In this document: piece after piece, positions 37,501 to 51,400 of the stretch
Layout: each line of letters begins with the position of its first letter
How positions within the stretch are numbered: position 1 is the first letter of the stretch
DNA from: Psoroptes ovis
Lineage: Eukaryota > Arthropoda > Arachnida > Sarcoptiformes > Psoroptidae
DNA: 64,000 nucleotides
NCBI GenBank assembly: GCA_002943765.1
Contig: PQWQ01000011.1
Span: forward strand, 682,001 to 746,000
Direction: 5' to 3'
Notes under the pieces: generated by a model
The model's input: only the letters and a program-made list of their open reading frames with translations
What the model was told of the DNA's origin: nothing
The model's database searches: none
Translations under genes and position numbers: made by a program

Positions 37501-40500
37501 GAAGAAGAACAATACAATATTGCTTGTAACAAGAAAATTTTTCAATTTGTTCATTGAATTTGTTAATGTTGCTGGTGCTATTGCTTTAAGAAATGAATTC
37601 ATTCATTCATTTACATTTTACATTTAATTTATTCGTTGAAAATTTTTTCTTTTTGCTTTTTTTTTCAATTCATCAATTATTTTTCGTTCATTTTTCAAAC
37701 ATTTTTTCTTTCAACTTCTCTGTATTTATCATCAAATTACATGATAAAATGAATCCATTTTAATTTTTCCCTTTTCTTAGCAGAAATAATAAATTGATCA
37801 ATGCTTCAAACCAAGTATGATTGTAGAATGTACTATGGTACAATGTTCAAAATTAAATTATGATAATGAGTTAAATCAATATGTGATATTTTTTTCTTTC
37901 GTTTTTCAGTAAATTGAATTCGGAATTGAAACGAAAAATGTGAAAAATTTATCGATAATGTAATAATATGTAATAATGTTATTATTCTCTCCTTGAATGA
38001 TCGGTTACGATTACCGAAAGATCTATGCATTTTTTATTGTCATTTTGCTTAATTATTATCATTGAATGTTGATATTCTTTCTTAGAAAATTTTTTAGCCA
38101 ATTTGAAATTATTCAAGTTATAATTTTCTTTGTTTCATACCTACCAGTATGAAATGAGCGTACATTCCAATGTAAAAGCATTGTGTTTCAATGAGAGAAT
38201 GCTAAAATCATCAGTAAATTGAAGACGGTTGAAGTAATATTCAATCGACACTATAATCGCAATGATAATTATCATTATTTTTGCATAATAATGTAAATTA
38301 TGATGATAATTATAACAATGAAAAATAATTATTATAATTGTTAATGAATAATCACTGATATGAATGGGTTGCAATAAGTAATTTGTATACTGAATTATAC
38401 GTACGAAAATATGCTTTCATTCATAATATGTTGAACCGAAATTAATTTTGTTTGTCTTGGTGGTTGGTTTTAATTTTTATTTTTCAATTCTTTCATTCTT
38501 CAAAACAGAATCGAACATGGATTTAGTTACAAACACAGTCTTTCCCTTGAATGAACGTATGATACAATTCATATCGCATATCAAATATGAAATGATAACA
38601 ACAATAACAACAACGACAGAAATTATTTTACAATAAAAAAATAAAGGGAAAACATTACACAGAAAACCGATTCAAACGGAAAAATCATAATCGGTAATTT
38701 GATTCTCATAAACATTAATGTTTATGATTATAATGATGATGATTAAAAATTGAAAATTGAAATAGAAAAAATGAAAAAATTCAGCTCCTATTTGAATGTA
38801 AATTATTAAATATACCGAAAAGAAACAATAAGCCCAACGAAAAAAGGAAGTCAACCAACAAGCAAATATGAATGAATGAAAATTAAACAACAACAAAAAA
38901 TGAAAATTACAAGAATAAATTCACATTTACAACAACATTATAACCGTTAATATAACCGATAATAATAATAATAAATAAATAAACTAAAATTCTTCCAGTA
39001 TTTTAGTCTTAATTTGATAATTTTTTCTTCTTCTCATTGTTTTGCAATTATTTTAATAATAAATAAATACCGAAAGATATTGGAAAAGCAGCGCAGAGTG
39101 TATGGTGTATTTTTTTTTTTAAATTTCATTTTACTGAAAATACATATAAATATGACAATAATTATTAAATGAAATGGAAAACAAACAATTTTCTTTTTGG
39201 TTCCTAAACCAGCAATAACAATGAAAAATCATTGAGCCAAAACCAATAAACAAAACAAAGAAAAATTGGAATCAAATATCAAAGATAAACGCAAAGATGG
39301 TGGGTGTTTTTCCTCTATTCTTCGATATTTATTGTATTCAAAGACGGATTCCGATGATGAATTAAATGGTATAAATATTAATAATAACAATAATAATAAT
39401 CGTTCATTCATTCTAAATAATAATTGTCGTTATGATAAGCTGTCATAATTCATCAGAAAATATTAATATAACCGGGTAAATTTTTGACTGTATGATAATG
39501 GGATTTTTTCCGTTTTCCCATTTTTCCCATTTCAATCAAACGATTAGCCTAAATGACAATTTTTTTTCGGGCAAATATCAAATGTATGAATGAAATGTAA
39601 TGGGCATATGAATGAATCATTGGTGAATCATGACAAATAAATTATAAATTACAAATTATCAGTAGAAAATGACGAAAATAAAAAACAATTCAGCAACAAA
39701 GCAAAGCAACGGCAAAATGGGAGAAAAAAAATTAATTATTACATATATTCGCTTTCAAGCTAATTCATAACAAATAACAAAATGGATTCAAAATTGAAAA
39801 TTCGGGTGATTATTTATCTCTTGATAATTAGTTTTTTATTTTCATTTCCAAAATTTTTTTCAATTCCATTCTCAAATTCCGAACAAAAACGGGTGCCATT
39901 GTGAATTAATAGATTTTCATTTTATTTTTTCCATTAGAAAATAATACGAAAAAAATTTGATTATATTCAATGTACGACAACGACGACAACAACGTCGAAA
40001 AATCAAAAATCGAAAAAAAATTGAAAATCATTTCTTCTCATTTCATTTCATTCAAATTTTTTCCGCTTATCAAAAAAAAAAAAATGAATTTTCTCTTCGT
40101 TTTCGCATATATAAATCATTTGATAATAATGATGATGATGATCATCATCATCGTAATAACGAGCGATAATTTTTTGGATTTTGAATAGAATTTTTTTCCT
40201 TCTCAATAAAAAAATTATGGGAAATTCAAAAAAAATTCTTTTGAATTATCATCACAATCAATAAATGATCATAATATTAATAATAATATGATAATAATAA
40301 TAATAATAATAATAGAATCGATCGATTCATGAAGAATAAAGAAAAAATTCAACTTCTTGTTTTTCCACAAGTTTTGAAAATGTTCAAAATGTTCAATGAT
40401 CAAATAAAGGAAGAAAAAACGGGAAAAAAATGATAAATTTTTTATTCAATGAAAGATCAAAATATTTTTCCTTTGCTTTCGAAAGATAATTTCAATATTT

Positions 40501-42392
40501 TTCAGAATTTTTTCGAATGCTTTACATGCGTTAGAATCTTTTAAAAAGCATAAGATGAATGGAAAAGTCTAAGAATGAAAAATTTATGAAATTCAAAATA
40601 AATTTTAACATGGAATAGAAATTATTATTATCATCATATTCAATCGTTCAATAGAAAGAACGATTGAACGATATGCAGCTAAGATGGCTAAGAAGAATAG
40701 CATTGAATGAAAATAATAATAATAATCAAAAGTCATTATTATTATTATCAAAATAAAATTTTTTATTATCATTGAAAAAAATAAGCATCCCACATAGAAC
40801 CAAGGGAGAAAATAGAAGAATAATATTGAAAAATATAAATAAAAAATGATGATAATAATAATAATATCGACAACAACCATAGTCTAGCTGATGGTTGATG
40901 GTTTATCAACATCAACATTAGCATCAACATCGACATCATAGAAATGATAATAATAATAATTTCAATGAGATGATATTCTTTCATTCATTCATTTTTCAAT
41001 GGAATTTTATTTTTATTTTCCATTTTTTTCTCCTCAATTTTTTCCCATCTATTCGAGTCTATGAGATAATATGAAATATCAGAAAATAATAATGAGTAGA
41101 ATAACGAAAATTTCGGATCCAAATAATGCACTTAAATAATAATAATATTATTATTATCAACTATCAATTGACTTTTTGTTCGATTGAAAAACATTGAAAA
41201 ATGTTTGACAAAAATATGAAAGGAGAATGATAATAAGAAGGAGAAGAAAACATTATATTGTTTATGTGAATGTTATGATATGATCAAAATAATGATAATT
41301 TCGATCATTGATTATGGTTTAAGCATCATCATCATCAGTGAATGATTCAATGGATGAATCAATGATGGAATGAATTGAAAATTTTGTCTTTTTTTCTCTG
41401 TCTACATCCTCGTGAATCAACTTGAGAAGTGCTTCACCAAGAAAATTGAAATTGAATTTCTTACATCAATTTTTTATTCAATTATTTCATTTTTTTTGAA
41501 ATTAATAAATTAAACTCTTGAATAAATTCAATCGATATCGATCTTTTTTCTACTCTGAAATAAAAAAATTCATGTTATCATTATGTAATCATGTATTAAT
41601 CATGGTTAAAGAAATGCCAAGAGAGGAATGGATGAAAAAATTGTTCATTTTTTCTCATATAATGATAATAATGATTTATTCTAATTAAGATTAATCTTTG
41701 AAATTTTTTCTTATTTTTGTCAAAATTTGATTATTTTCTACAGATTTTTTCCAGTCAAATTTTTTTCAGAATTTGTTTCGTGTATTATCAGAAATTTTTC
41801 AATGAAAATTCTCGTAGTATTTCTTCCCGATTGGGCTCTATGAACCCATTGAAAAATCTACGAAATATTTGGAAAGAGAGAATACAGAGAGGAAAAAATG
41901 ATTCATCACAACAATCATTCATTATGAATTCAATATTTCTTAATAATTCAACATGAACATTTTTTTTCCGCGAATATTTTTGCCCTTCAACTCGATACAA
42001 AATGATCAAAATAATAATTAAAATAAGAATCAAGAATCTTAGAATCTTAAGCAAGTCATTCTGATGGTTTCATTTTTTCCACATTAGCCATTATCATATG
42101 ATTAAATACATTGAAACAGCAGGAGTTTTGATCATTCGCCATCATCATTATTATTATTGTTGCAATTGAAATTATACAAAGATGAAAAAAAGGCCCAAAA
42201 TCTCATATATGAAATAAGTATTTCATCGATTACATATTTTGCAATGAAGAAAGAGAAAGAGATGGAGAAAAACCAACCAAAAAAGTTGGAAATACAAGTA
42301 CAGCAGCAAATAAACATTTTTCGTATACAGCAGTGATAATGATAATTTTAGTTGAATATTTCTATTATTTCAACCATTATTATTATTATTAA

Positions 42393-42423
<31 letters not shown>

Positions 42424-45400
42424 ATTATTATTATTGAATCCAAAAAAGAATTAATAATCGACAATATATTTAATTTTTTTCGTCTCTTCTCTTTGGTATC
42501 ATCGAAATTCCAAAGCAAAAATAGAAGACCAAAGAAAATATCAAGAATAAGAAAAGAAAATCTTAACAATTTCTTCATATTGAATTGAAGATTCATTCAT
42601 TTATATTTATTCAACATTTATCGTTGAAGAACACAATGTGTGGTTATTTCAAAACATTTTCAAACATTAATAATAATGATTTTTCTCGTTTTTTTTTTTC
42701 ATTCGTTCGGTTGGTATTTGTCATCATGGTTTTAATTCTTCATAAACGAAAAACAAATGAAAAAATTCAAACAAAATGTATAAATCAAAGAAATAAGAAA
42801 TAAGAAGAGCTTGGAGAACTTATGTCCCATATAAGATAATGGGCAATGAAATATGGACAAAAAAAATATGCTCGATAATAATAATAATGATAAAAACTGA
42901 ATCATAATAATTATAATGACTATTAATAATAATAATGATGATGGTCAATGATTATGATGTGAAGTTTTTCTCCCAAACAAAACAAGCGAATACACGAGAA
43001 TTCTCATATATTCGAGAAATTCCAAGCAAAAAAATCATCATAATGAATGTTTCAATGGATGCTTGATGCATGATGCTCGATGGTATTTGGTCGATGGAAT
43101 TTTTGTTTTTTGCATTTATTAATTCATTTTTCTTCAATATGTTTTATCAACCATAATTATTATTATTATTATTATCATTATCAATTTTAATCAAAGATCA
43201 ATAACTCGTATTACGTAAGAGTTGTATGTTTGTGTTGTTCCATTATTCATTTTTTTTTTCTTCTTATCATTTACCAATTTCATTTTCATACATGAAATAT
43301 TCTTTCTTTCGAAAAGATAAGTTTTTTTTTATAACTTGAGTAAGTAAGTATATAATGAAATTAAAACCCTTAACATCATAAATCTAAGAATAAGAAGAAA
43401 AAGGAGAAAAAAAATTAAAATTGCAAACCGATGAGAAATTACTGCCAGATGCCATAAACAAAACTGTCCATATTTATTATTAATTTATAATATTTTCATA
43501 CTATTTATCAGCAGCGATCAATTACAGTTGAAGTGAAAGAGTTTAATAATGAATTTTTCCGACCATTTTTAGATCAAAATATGCCATAACATTCCATGAA
43601 ATCATAAATAGTAGAATTTAATCATTAATTTTTTTCTTTTTTTTTCGAGTAATAAAATAATAAACACTCGGAATTAATTTCTTGGATATCTTCGTAATAA
43701 TCAAAATATCAGGATATATTCAAATAATTTTGATTATTGGAAAATGAAAAATTATCATTGAAATTTCATCCAAAGATAAGAAATTTTCATATATTTCTTG
43801 ACTGGTTCAATTCTGATGGCTACTTTTGGCAGAAATTTGTAGCGATATTTGAATTTGGATCAATTTTTTCGAAGAAACAAGCGATAAACAAGAATCAAAA
43901 CCAGCATATTTTTGAAAATGTTTCGTTTTTTCGGCAGAAATAACAAACAACGGATAATGTATGTCACATACATTCATAAACACAAACAAGCATAAACACA
44001 CACAATTTGCTTCAATCAAATCTCAAATCCATAATCACACACAATTGATTAGTTTTTATTTATTAGGTTGTCCTAAAAGTTTTTGCCGATTATGTCGTAG
44101 GGAATTATAAGAAAATAGGCAAGAACTTATCGGACAACCTAATATTTGTTTATTCCTTTCCTCTGATATTTTATTTATTTATTTACATTTTGATGGCATT
44201 TCATTCTTCATTTATTCACTCGATATAATTTTTATTTCTTCTTTACTTTATTATCATTATTTGTAATATTATTTAGTATTACTTTTGGCTAGAATTAAAC
44301 ATGGAAAAACGCTTTCAAAATGCCATTTTTTTCCTCTTTTCACATTTTACTTGCATTTCTTTGCATTGAAATCTTATGTACAGTTGCTTCATTTATTTAT
44401 TTATTTCTTATTCGATTTATTCTCATTTTTTTTTTGCTTAAATGTAAGCAAAGATAAGGCAGAAATTGTTTGAATGAATCGATGGATAGATGGATTGATG
44501 AATGAATGAATTGAAAAAATATAGCCCATCGTCATTTGGTTGTTAGCTGTTGTCGATATTCAATCAAACAAATCAATCGAAAATGATTGTCGAATAAAAA
44601 TATATCAATAATAAGCACAAATGTGTGTACAAATGAAATAAGAAAATGGTACATATAAACCATCAATTTTATTTATTTCTTTCTTCTGATTATTCTTATT
44701 ATCATCGAAATTATTTTTCATCATTGCCAAAATTGAAATTATTGCAAATCGTAATAATAATAATAATAATAATAACGAAGACAAATACTAATGGTTTATT
44801 GATTATTGATGCTATATGCGAAAACATTTTCACCATTTTCAATATTCTCTCGTTCTCTTTGAATTGAATATTCGATATTTTTCATCACTTATTTCGATCC
44901 AATAGTCAGTAGTATCATCAACAACAACGAAATTCGTTGGAAAATGAAAATGTCAATTAAAAATTTTGTACCCAAAAATAAAAAAATGAGCCCAAAATTT
45001 TTGTGGTTTTATCATTTAGAAAATCAAAGAGAATCGGAGACAAAAATAGGCGAAAAATAGATAAAAATTCAAAAAACATGGAAATGATTTTTTTTTCGTT
45101 TTCGTTGGCTTTTGTTCACACTCAACAACAACAACAACAACAACGACTTTTTATCTTAAAGATTTTTAATTCTATTCAATTGAAGAGAGAGATAATACAA
45201 GATACAAGACGAAACAAAACAAAGCAAAAAAATAGAAAATTTGATATATTTTCAACGACGACGACGACAATAACAACAACAAAAACCATCATCATCATCA
45301 TTGAGAATATCGATCGATGATAATGATGATAATAATAAACAGTGGAAAACTTGGAAGAAAATAGAACCCAATTTGAGCTTCTTTTGGCTTCTTCCTTTCC

Positions 45401-48400
45401 ATTTAAATATACGCAAATATTACATTGCTATTTTACAGTTTTGGACATTGTAATCGAATGGAAGATGAAGAAGAGGAAAAAAATCGAAAAACCATAAGAA
45501 TTCATTTTGAAATGAATTCAATGAAATTGAATGAATTTGCTTATCGTGAACATTTTCTCTTCGAGGAAAAAATGTAATAAAATGAAATGAAAATCTGAGA
45601 AAAAAGCATTAATAATTTCACAAGACAAAGTCTGTAGTCTGTAGCCAAAAATGGAGCCACTGAAATTGCTTAGAGTTTTTCAAAATGGAACCAATGACAT
45701 TTTGGCCATCGATGATAATGTGTATAAACTTTTTCAATTTAAGAATTTTTCCTCATATTTTTCTGGTCAAGAATTTTTCCAAGATATTTTCATCAAAACA
45801 AAATATTTCATTTCGTAGCTGTTAGAATTTATATAGAATTATTTTGTATTCTGTTTTGTCTTTAATTTGATATAATATTCCCCGCATTATATTAATTAAT
45901 TGTATGCTAATTAATTTCTTAAAAATTTGTTAAAAACTGTAATAATTTCAAATTATAAATTGTATAAATAAAAGTAATGTTAAGCAGCGTGGTTAACGCA
46001 GTTTACAGCAAGCATACCCACAGCTTCTGCGCATTAATAATTTTGTTTGTTTCTTTCTAACAGCTCCGCAAGTTTAAATTATTTACAGGTTATGGGCTCA
46101 CACGTGAAGGACGGTATCGTGGTGTTAAATGGCCGCAATTTCAATCGCTGGAAGACGTTCATCGACATCCTCCTGGCAGAGCATCAAGTGCTAAATCACG
46201 TCTTGGCTGAACCCCCGGCTGACGCTGATGATCAATACCGTGCTTTGGAAGCACGCGCTAAGCGAATCATATCGCAGAGCCTTGATGACGCAAACCACGT
46301 ACGCATCGAGTCCTTGACAACTGCGAAGGCCTACTATGACGCAATTGTCGGTTACTATCGTGGAGCAGAAAAACGCAACGTCAATAGCCTGTGGGACCGA
46401 TACTACAGCTTTAAATTCGGTGCATCACTTTCTAACTCTTTTGTTGAGCTTAGAAACATAGTGACCGAACTACGTAGCGCCAAAGCCGATTTGCCTGAAG
46501 AGGCAGTAGTACGTAAAGTACTTTCTATACTCCCACCGGAGTATGATGGCGTTGCTGATGGTATCGAAGTCATGTCCAAAGATAAAATCACTGTTACGCT
46601 TGCTGAAGTTGAAGACTTGGTTCTACGAAAACAAACTCGTTTAAATCGTCGCAACGAATCGACGGCCGCAATGGATGAACCAAGGGGATCGGCGGACTTG
46701 GATTTAAATAATGCTGTTCTGGCTATGCCAGGTAAATCCAAGAAAAGATTTGACAAACAACGCCCGATCGTAAAATGCTACAATTGCGGAAGAGCTGGAC
46801 ATATAAAGAAATATTGTCGATTGCTGAAGAATGGTCCACGAAACAACGATGCGATCAACAGAGCTAACCATCAACACAACACCAACGTTGCTCTCGCCTG
46901 TGTTCTACCACAATCATCACCTGACGATACAGTGTTTTGGATCGACACCGGTGCATCTGAAAGCATTTGCAACAACAAAGATTTATTTTGTGATTTACAA
47001 TTGTTTACAAGTGAAGATGACGCTCGTGCTTTTGCCGTAAGTGGATACAACGAAGTTTCATCATCCGACAGTCCTCGTGGTATCGGCACTATTCAGTGCA
47101 AATTCTTTAATGATTCATCATGGACTGGTGTAACACTTACGAACGTTTTATTTATGCCGAGTAGTCTTTATAATCTAATTTCACTTGGGAAGATCACCGA
47201 TAAAGACGGCATTAGCTTTGGTGGTATGAAGAAACATCTAGTGATATATAAAGATGACCGACCAATCATATATGGCGAGAAGGGTCATGAACTTCGTAAT
47301 TTGTACAAGTGTTGTGTGAAAGTTGATAAATCATGTGTTAATTTTGTGACAAAACCATCGTTAAGTTTGTTGCATGAGAGGTTAGGACATATTAATTGTG
47401 ATCGCATTCGTGAAATGTCAACAAAACAAAGTGTTCTCGACATACCGACTAATTTAGAAGATGGTTATACAATGTGTTCATCGTGCATCGAAGGCAAACT
47501 GACTGAAACAACTCATCCTTCTAAATCTGTGAAACGTGTATGTGAATCCGGCCAAATTTTGCATGCCGATGTGTGTGGACCAATCGACGAATCAATTCAT
47601 CGCAATCGTTATTATGTGATTTTTAAAGACGAATTCAGCTCTTATAGAAAAGTGTATTTCATGAAAAACAAAAGTGAAGTGATTGACAAATTTAAATTGT
47701 GTTACAGTGAAACAAAGATTGAAACTGGTCACGATATTCTAGTGCTACGTTCAGACAACGGAACAGAATTTGTAAATGAACAAATGGCCGACTTTATGAG
47801 AATGAAAGGCATCAAACATGAGACAAGTGTTCCGTACACACCTCAACAGAACGGCTTTGCTGAACGTGAAATAAGAAATTTGAATGATCACGCCCGGACC
47901 ATACGACTGTCTGCCAGATTACCGTATTATTTATGGGATGAAATGGTCAATACGACCGCATATTTGTTTAATCGCATTTGTAGTAGCGATGGTGTTACCC
48001 CATATGAGAAGTGGCACGGTCGGAAACCTTCAATAGGTCATTTGAGAATCATCGGGTCCTGTGGCAAAGCACTAGTGAAAAGTCATCATCGTAAATTCGA
48101 ATCAAAAACATGTGATGTGTACCTTGTTGGATATGAAGAATCAACATCAATTTATCGTGTGTACAATCCTCGTCAACGATGCATCCAACGAGTATCATCT
48201 GTTAAATTTATTGAAGAAGTTAAATGTTCACTGATGAAAACAACAATGTGTAATGATGATCATGTGATAATGAAAAGTGACAAAAGTGACCAAAACAAAA
48301 TGATTTTTAGTGAAATTGATGATGATATCTTTTGTGATGCAACTGATGATGAATCAACATTGATTGTGAAAAGCCCGAAATCAAAGGGTAGACCGTTAGG

Positions 48401-51400
48401 CACCAAAAACAAACAGTATGAACGTAATATTGAAAGAATCAACTCGTTGAGATCATCAAATGTGATATGTTTAAGTGCCATGTCTGAACCTTCAACATAT
48501 AGTGAAGCAGTGAACTGTGTTGATAGTGATAAATGGCTTGAAGCCATGAATGAAGAAATAGAAAATATCAACAAAAATAATACTTGGATACCAGTTCAGC
48601 GAAATAACCAACACGTCATCGGATTGAAGTGGGTTTATCGAATTAAAGATGACGGAAGATACCGAGCCAGGCTTGTGGCTCTAGGTAACAAACAACGATA
48701 TGATAGCTTCAGTGAAACATACGCACCTGTAGCTAGAAATGATTCAATCAGATTGATGTTTGCAATTGCTGCTTCACAGAAAATGTTCATAAAACAGTTC
48801 GACGTATGCACAGCATTTTTGAATGGCATACTTGAAGAAGACGTATATGTGGATCAACCACCTGGATTTGAAGATGATTCAGGGTGTGTATTCAAATTAG
48901 TTAAAGGACTGTATGGGTTGAAGCAATCACCACGTGCTTGGAACAACCGATTTAGCGAAGTGATACTAAAATTAAATTTCAAACAGTCGATATTTGATCC
49001 ATGTATTTATTATTCGATTACTGAACGATCTTCAACGTTTTTGTGCATTTACGTCGATGATGGAATTATAATGTCAACAAACGAAAAAGATTTGAATGAT
49101 TTGTATTCAGTTTTGTGTAAATCATTTGAAGTCAAAACTGTGACATCAAACGTATATGTTGGTTTTCAATATGAGTATGACAGAGAAAATGGTATTGTCA
49201 AGTTGTGTCAATCGTCATACATACAACGTAAATTAGAACAGTTTAATATGGCTGATGCTAAGATCGTGAAGACACCAATGAATTATTCGATCAAATTGAA
49301 TGACAATGAAACTGGAGAAAAATCAACGTATCCGTATCGAGAAGCAATTGGTTCATTGCTGTATTTATCCGTCAAAACTAGGCCCGATATTGCCTATGCC
49401 GTATCGAAATTATCTGCATTTCTGGAAAATCCTTTAGATGTCCATGTTAATGCTGTTAAGCACTTGTTTCGTTATTTGAAATGGACAAAAGACTTGTGTA
49501 TTTATTACAGTGGTAAAATTGATGAAATTACCGGTTACTCAGATGCAGATTGGGGCGGAAATTTACCATCACGAAAATCTACAATGGGATATTTAATTTG
49601 GTTAAACGGCCCATTAGATTGGAATAGTAAACGTCAAAATTGTATTGTAACAAGTACATTGGAAGCAGAGTACATCGCTGCGAGTGAAACATCAAAAGTT
49701 CTTGTTGGAACTATGAATATGCTGAAAGAATTTCAAATCGATGTGAATGGTAAATTATTTTGTGATAATCAAGCTGCAGTGAACACAATTAATAGTACTG
49801 CTGGAATTACCAACAAGTTACGACATGTGGACATTCGTTATCATCATGTGCGATCAATCAAGGACAAAATCGATATAATGTGGATTGCCAGCGAAGATCA
49901 AATTGCGGACGTTTTCACGAAATCGTTAACACCAAATCCTACAGCGAAAATTATAGCCAAAATTTTTAAGAAATGGGGGGAATGTTAGAATTTATATAGA
50001 ATTATTTTGTATTCTGTTTTGTCTTTAATTTGATATAATATTCCCCGCATTATATTAATTAATTGTATGCTAATTAATTTCTTAAAAATTTGTTAAAAAC
50101 TGTAATAATTTCAAATTATAAATTGTATAAATAAAAGTAATGTTAAGCAGCGTGGTTAACGCAGTTTACAGCAAGCATACCCACAGCTTCTGCGCATTAA
50201 TAATTTTGTTTGTTTCTTTCTAACAGCTCCGCAAGTTTAAATTATTTACAGTAGCTCTCATATTGATGATAATGTGTTCTTCATTTTCTGATTTCCATAA
50301 TTGAATTTCATATTTTCAAAACAAATTTTGATAAGAAATCATTTGTATAAACTTGAAATTTTTATCATTTTTTTTCAAAATCAATTTGATTTTTTATTCA
50401 ATATTTTTTATGGTCAGAATTTCGATAAATTTTCAAGAGCTCTGTCGCTGATAAAGTCCTCTGAAGAGACAATACATATTGAAAAAAAAACACTGAAAAA
50501 AACAGTTGACAAACTTTTAATCGTTTGGTTGCAGCAAATAAAGCAAAATTTCCAAAATTCATTTTGAAAATTTTTTTTAATACAAAAATTTTAAATTTTT
50601 CAGATTAAAAAAAACTCATCACATGGGACTTAAATCATTACTAAACCACAAACAAACCGTGTAACCAATTTCAACCAATTGCTAAATGACAAATGACGAT
50701 GATCACATATTGATGATGATTAAGGTTTTTGAATAAAATGAAATTGAAATTCTCTCATCTCGGATTGATTGAAATAAGTTGAAATTGAAGTTTTATCAAT
50801 TTCTCATTTTTCCATAATGAAATTTGAATACTTTTTTTCAGCCTAAAAATTTTCAAATCCTTTCACACCAATTGAAAATAGTCGAGGAAAAAATATTGAA
50901 AAAATGATTGGAAAAAAGTTTTCAGAAAAAAAATTCATAAATTTGCATCAAATAACCATAAATGATAATGATAATCATTATTTTTTCAAGTATTCATTAA
51001 TATATTCGACTTTATTCAATTCAAACTTTACTCAAACATCTTTGTGAGTGTGTGCCTGTCTGTGTTTCAGTAACAAATTTAAATGGCAACAATTTGAAAG
51101 TAAATTGTTTTCATTATTATTTTATCGTTTTTTGAAGAATTTAGAAAAATGAAAAATTCAATTTCAAATATATTTTTCAAAGCTTTTTTTTTTTTTTTTT
51201 TCGAAGTTTATTATATCCAATGAAGAATGGATAATATATAGGCGATAAAAAAAAACTTTGAATCAATCGAGGGGAATTCAATGATTCCGAGCACGTTTAT
51301 GTTTGTTTATTTTAATTTTCAAAAATTTTTTTCAAAAATTTTTGATATTTTTCAATATTTTCATCCATTTTCTCTGAAATTCAATGAACAATCAATGAAA

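Larger units (their letters stand above)
36607..45819 (-). other. 3' part of the 15-kb intron between Ig6 and Ig7
   Basis: Together with 50251-51588 and the copia element this is one intron (36607-51588). It holds two MITE copies (37114, 44063), an ATT microsatellite (42377-42435), and many ATAATAATG and T runs. I looked for Ig7-like variant exons (Cys...Trp pattern, WYKDG, YxC motifs) on the minus strand and found none by eye. Confidence 0.55.
45820..50250 (+). mobile_element. Complete Ty1/copia LTR retrotransposon
   Basis: 4431 bp with two 268-bp LTRs (45820-46087 and 49983-50250) that read as identical, TG...CA ends and a 5-bp target duplication GTAGC (45815-45819 and 50251-50255). One intact polyprotein frame fills the internal region. 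Copia order is clear because integrase precedes reverse transcriptase. The element sits in the 15-kb intron of the Dscam-like gene, antisense to it. Identical LTRs and an intact frame point to a very recent insertion. Confidence 0.96.

Noticed and set aside
46403..48829. Minus-strand frames of 64-117 codons across the copia element
   Set aside because: Shadows of the gag-pol coding sequence.
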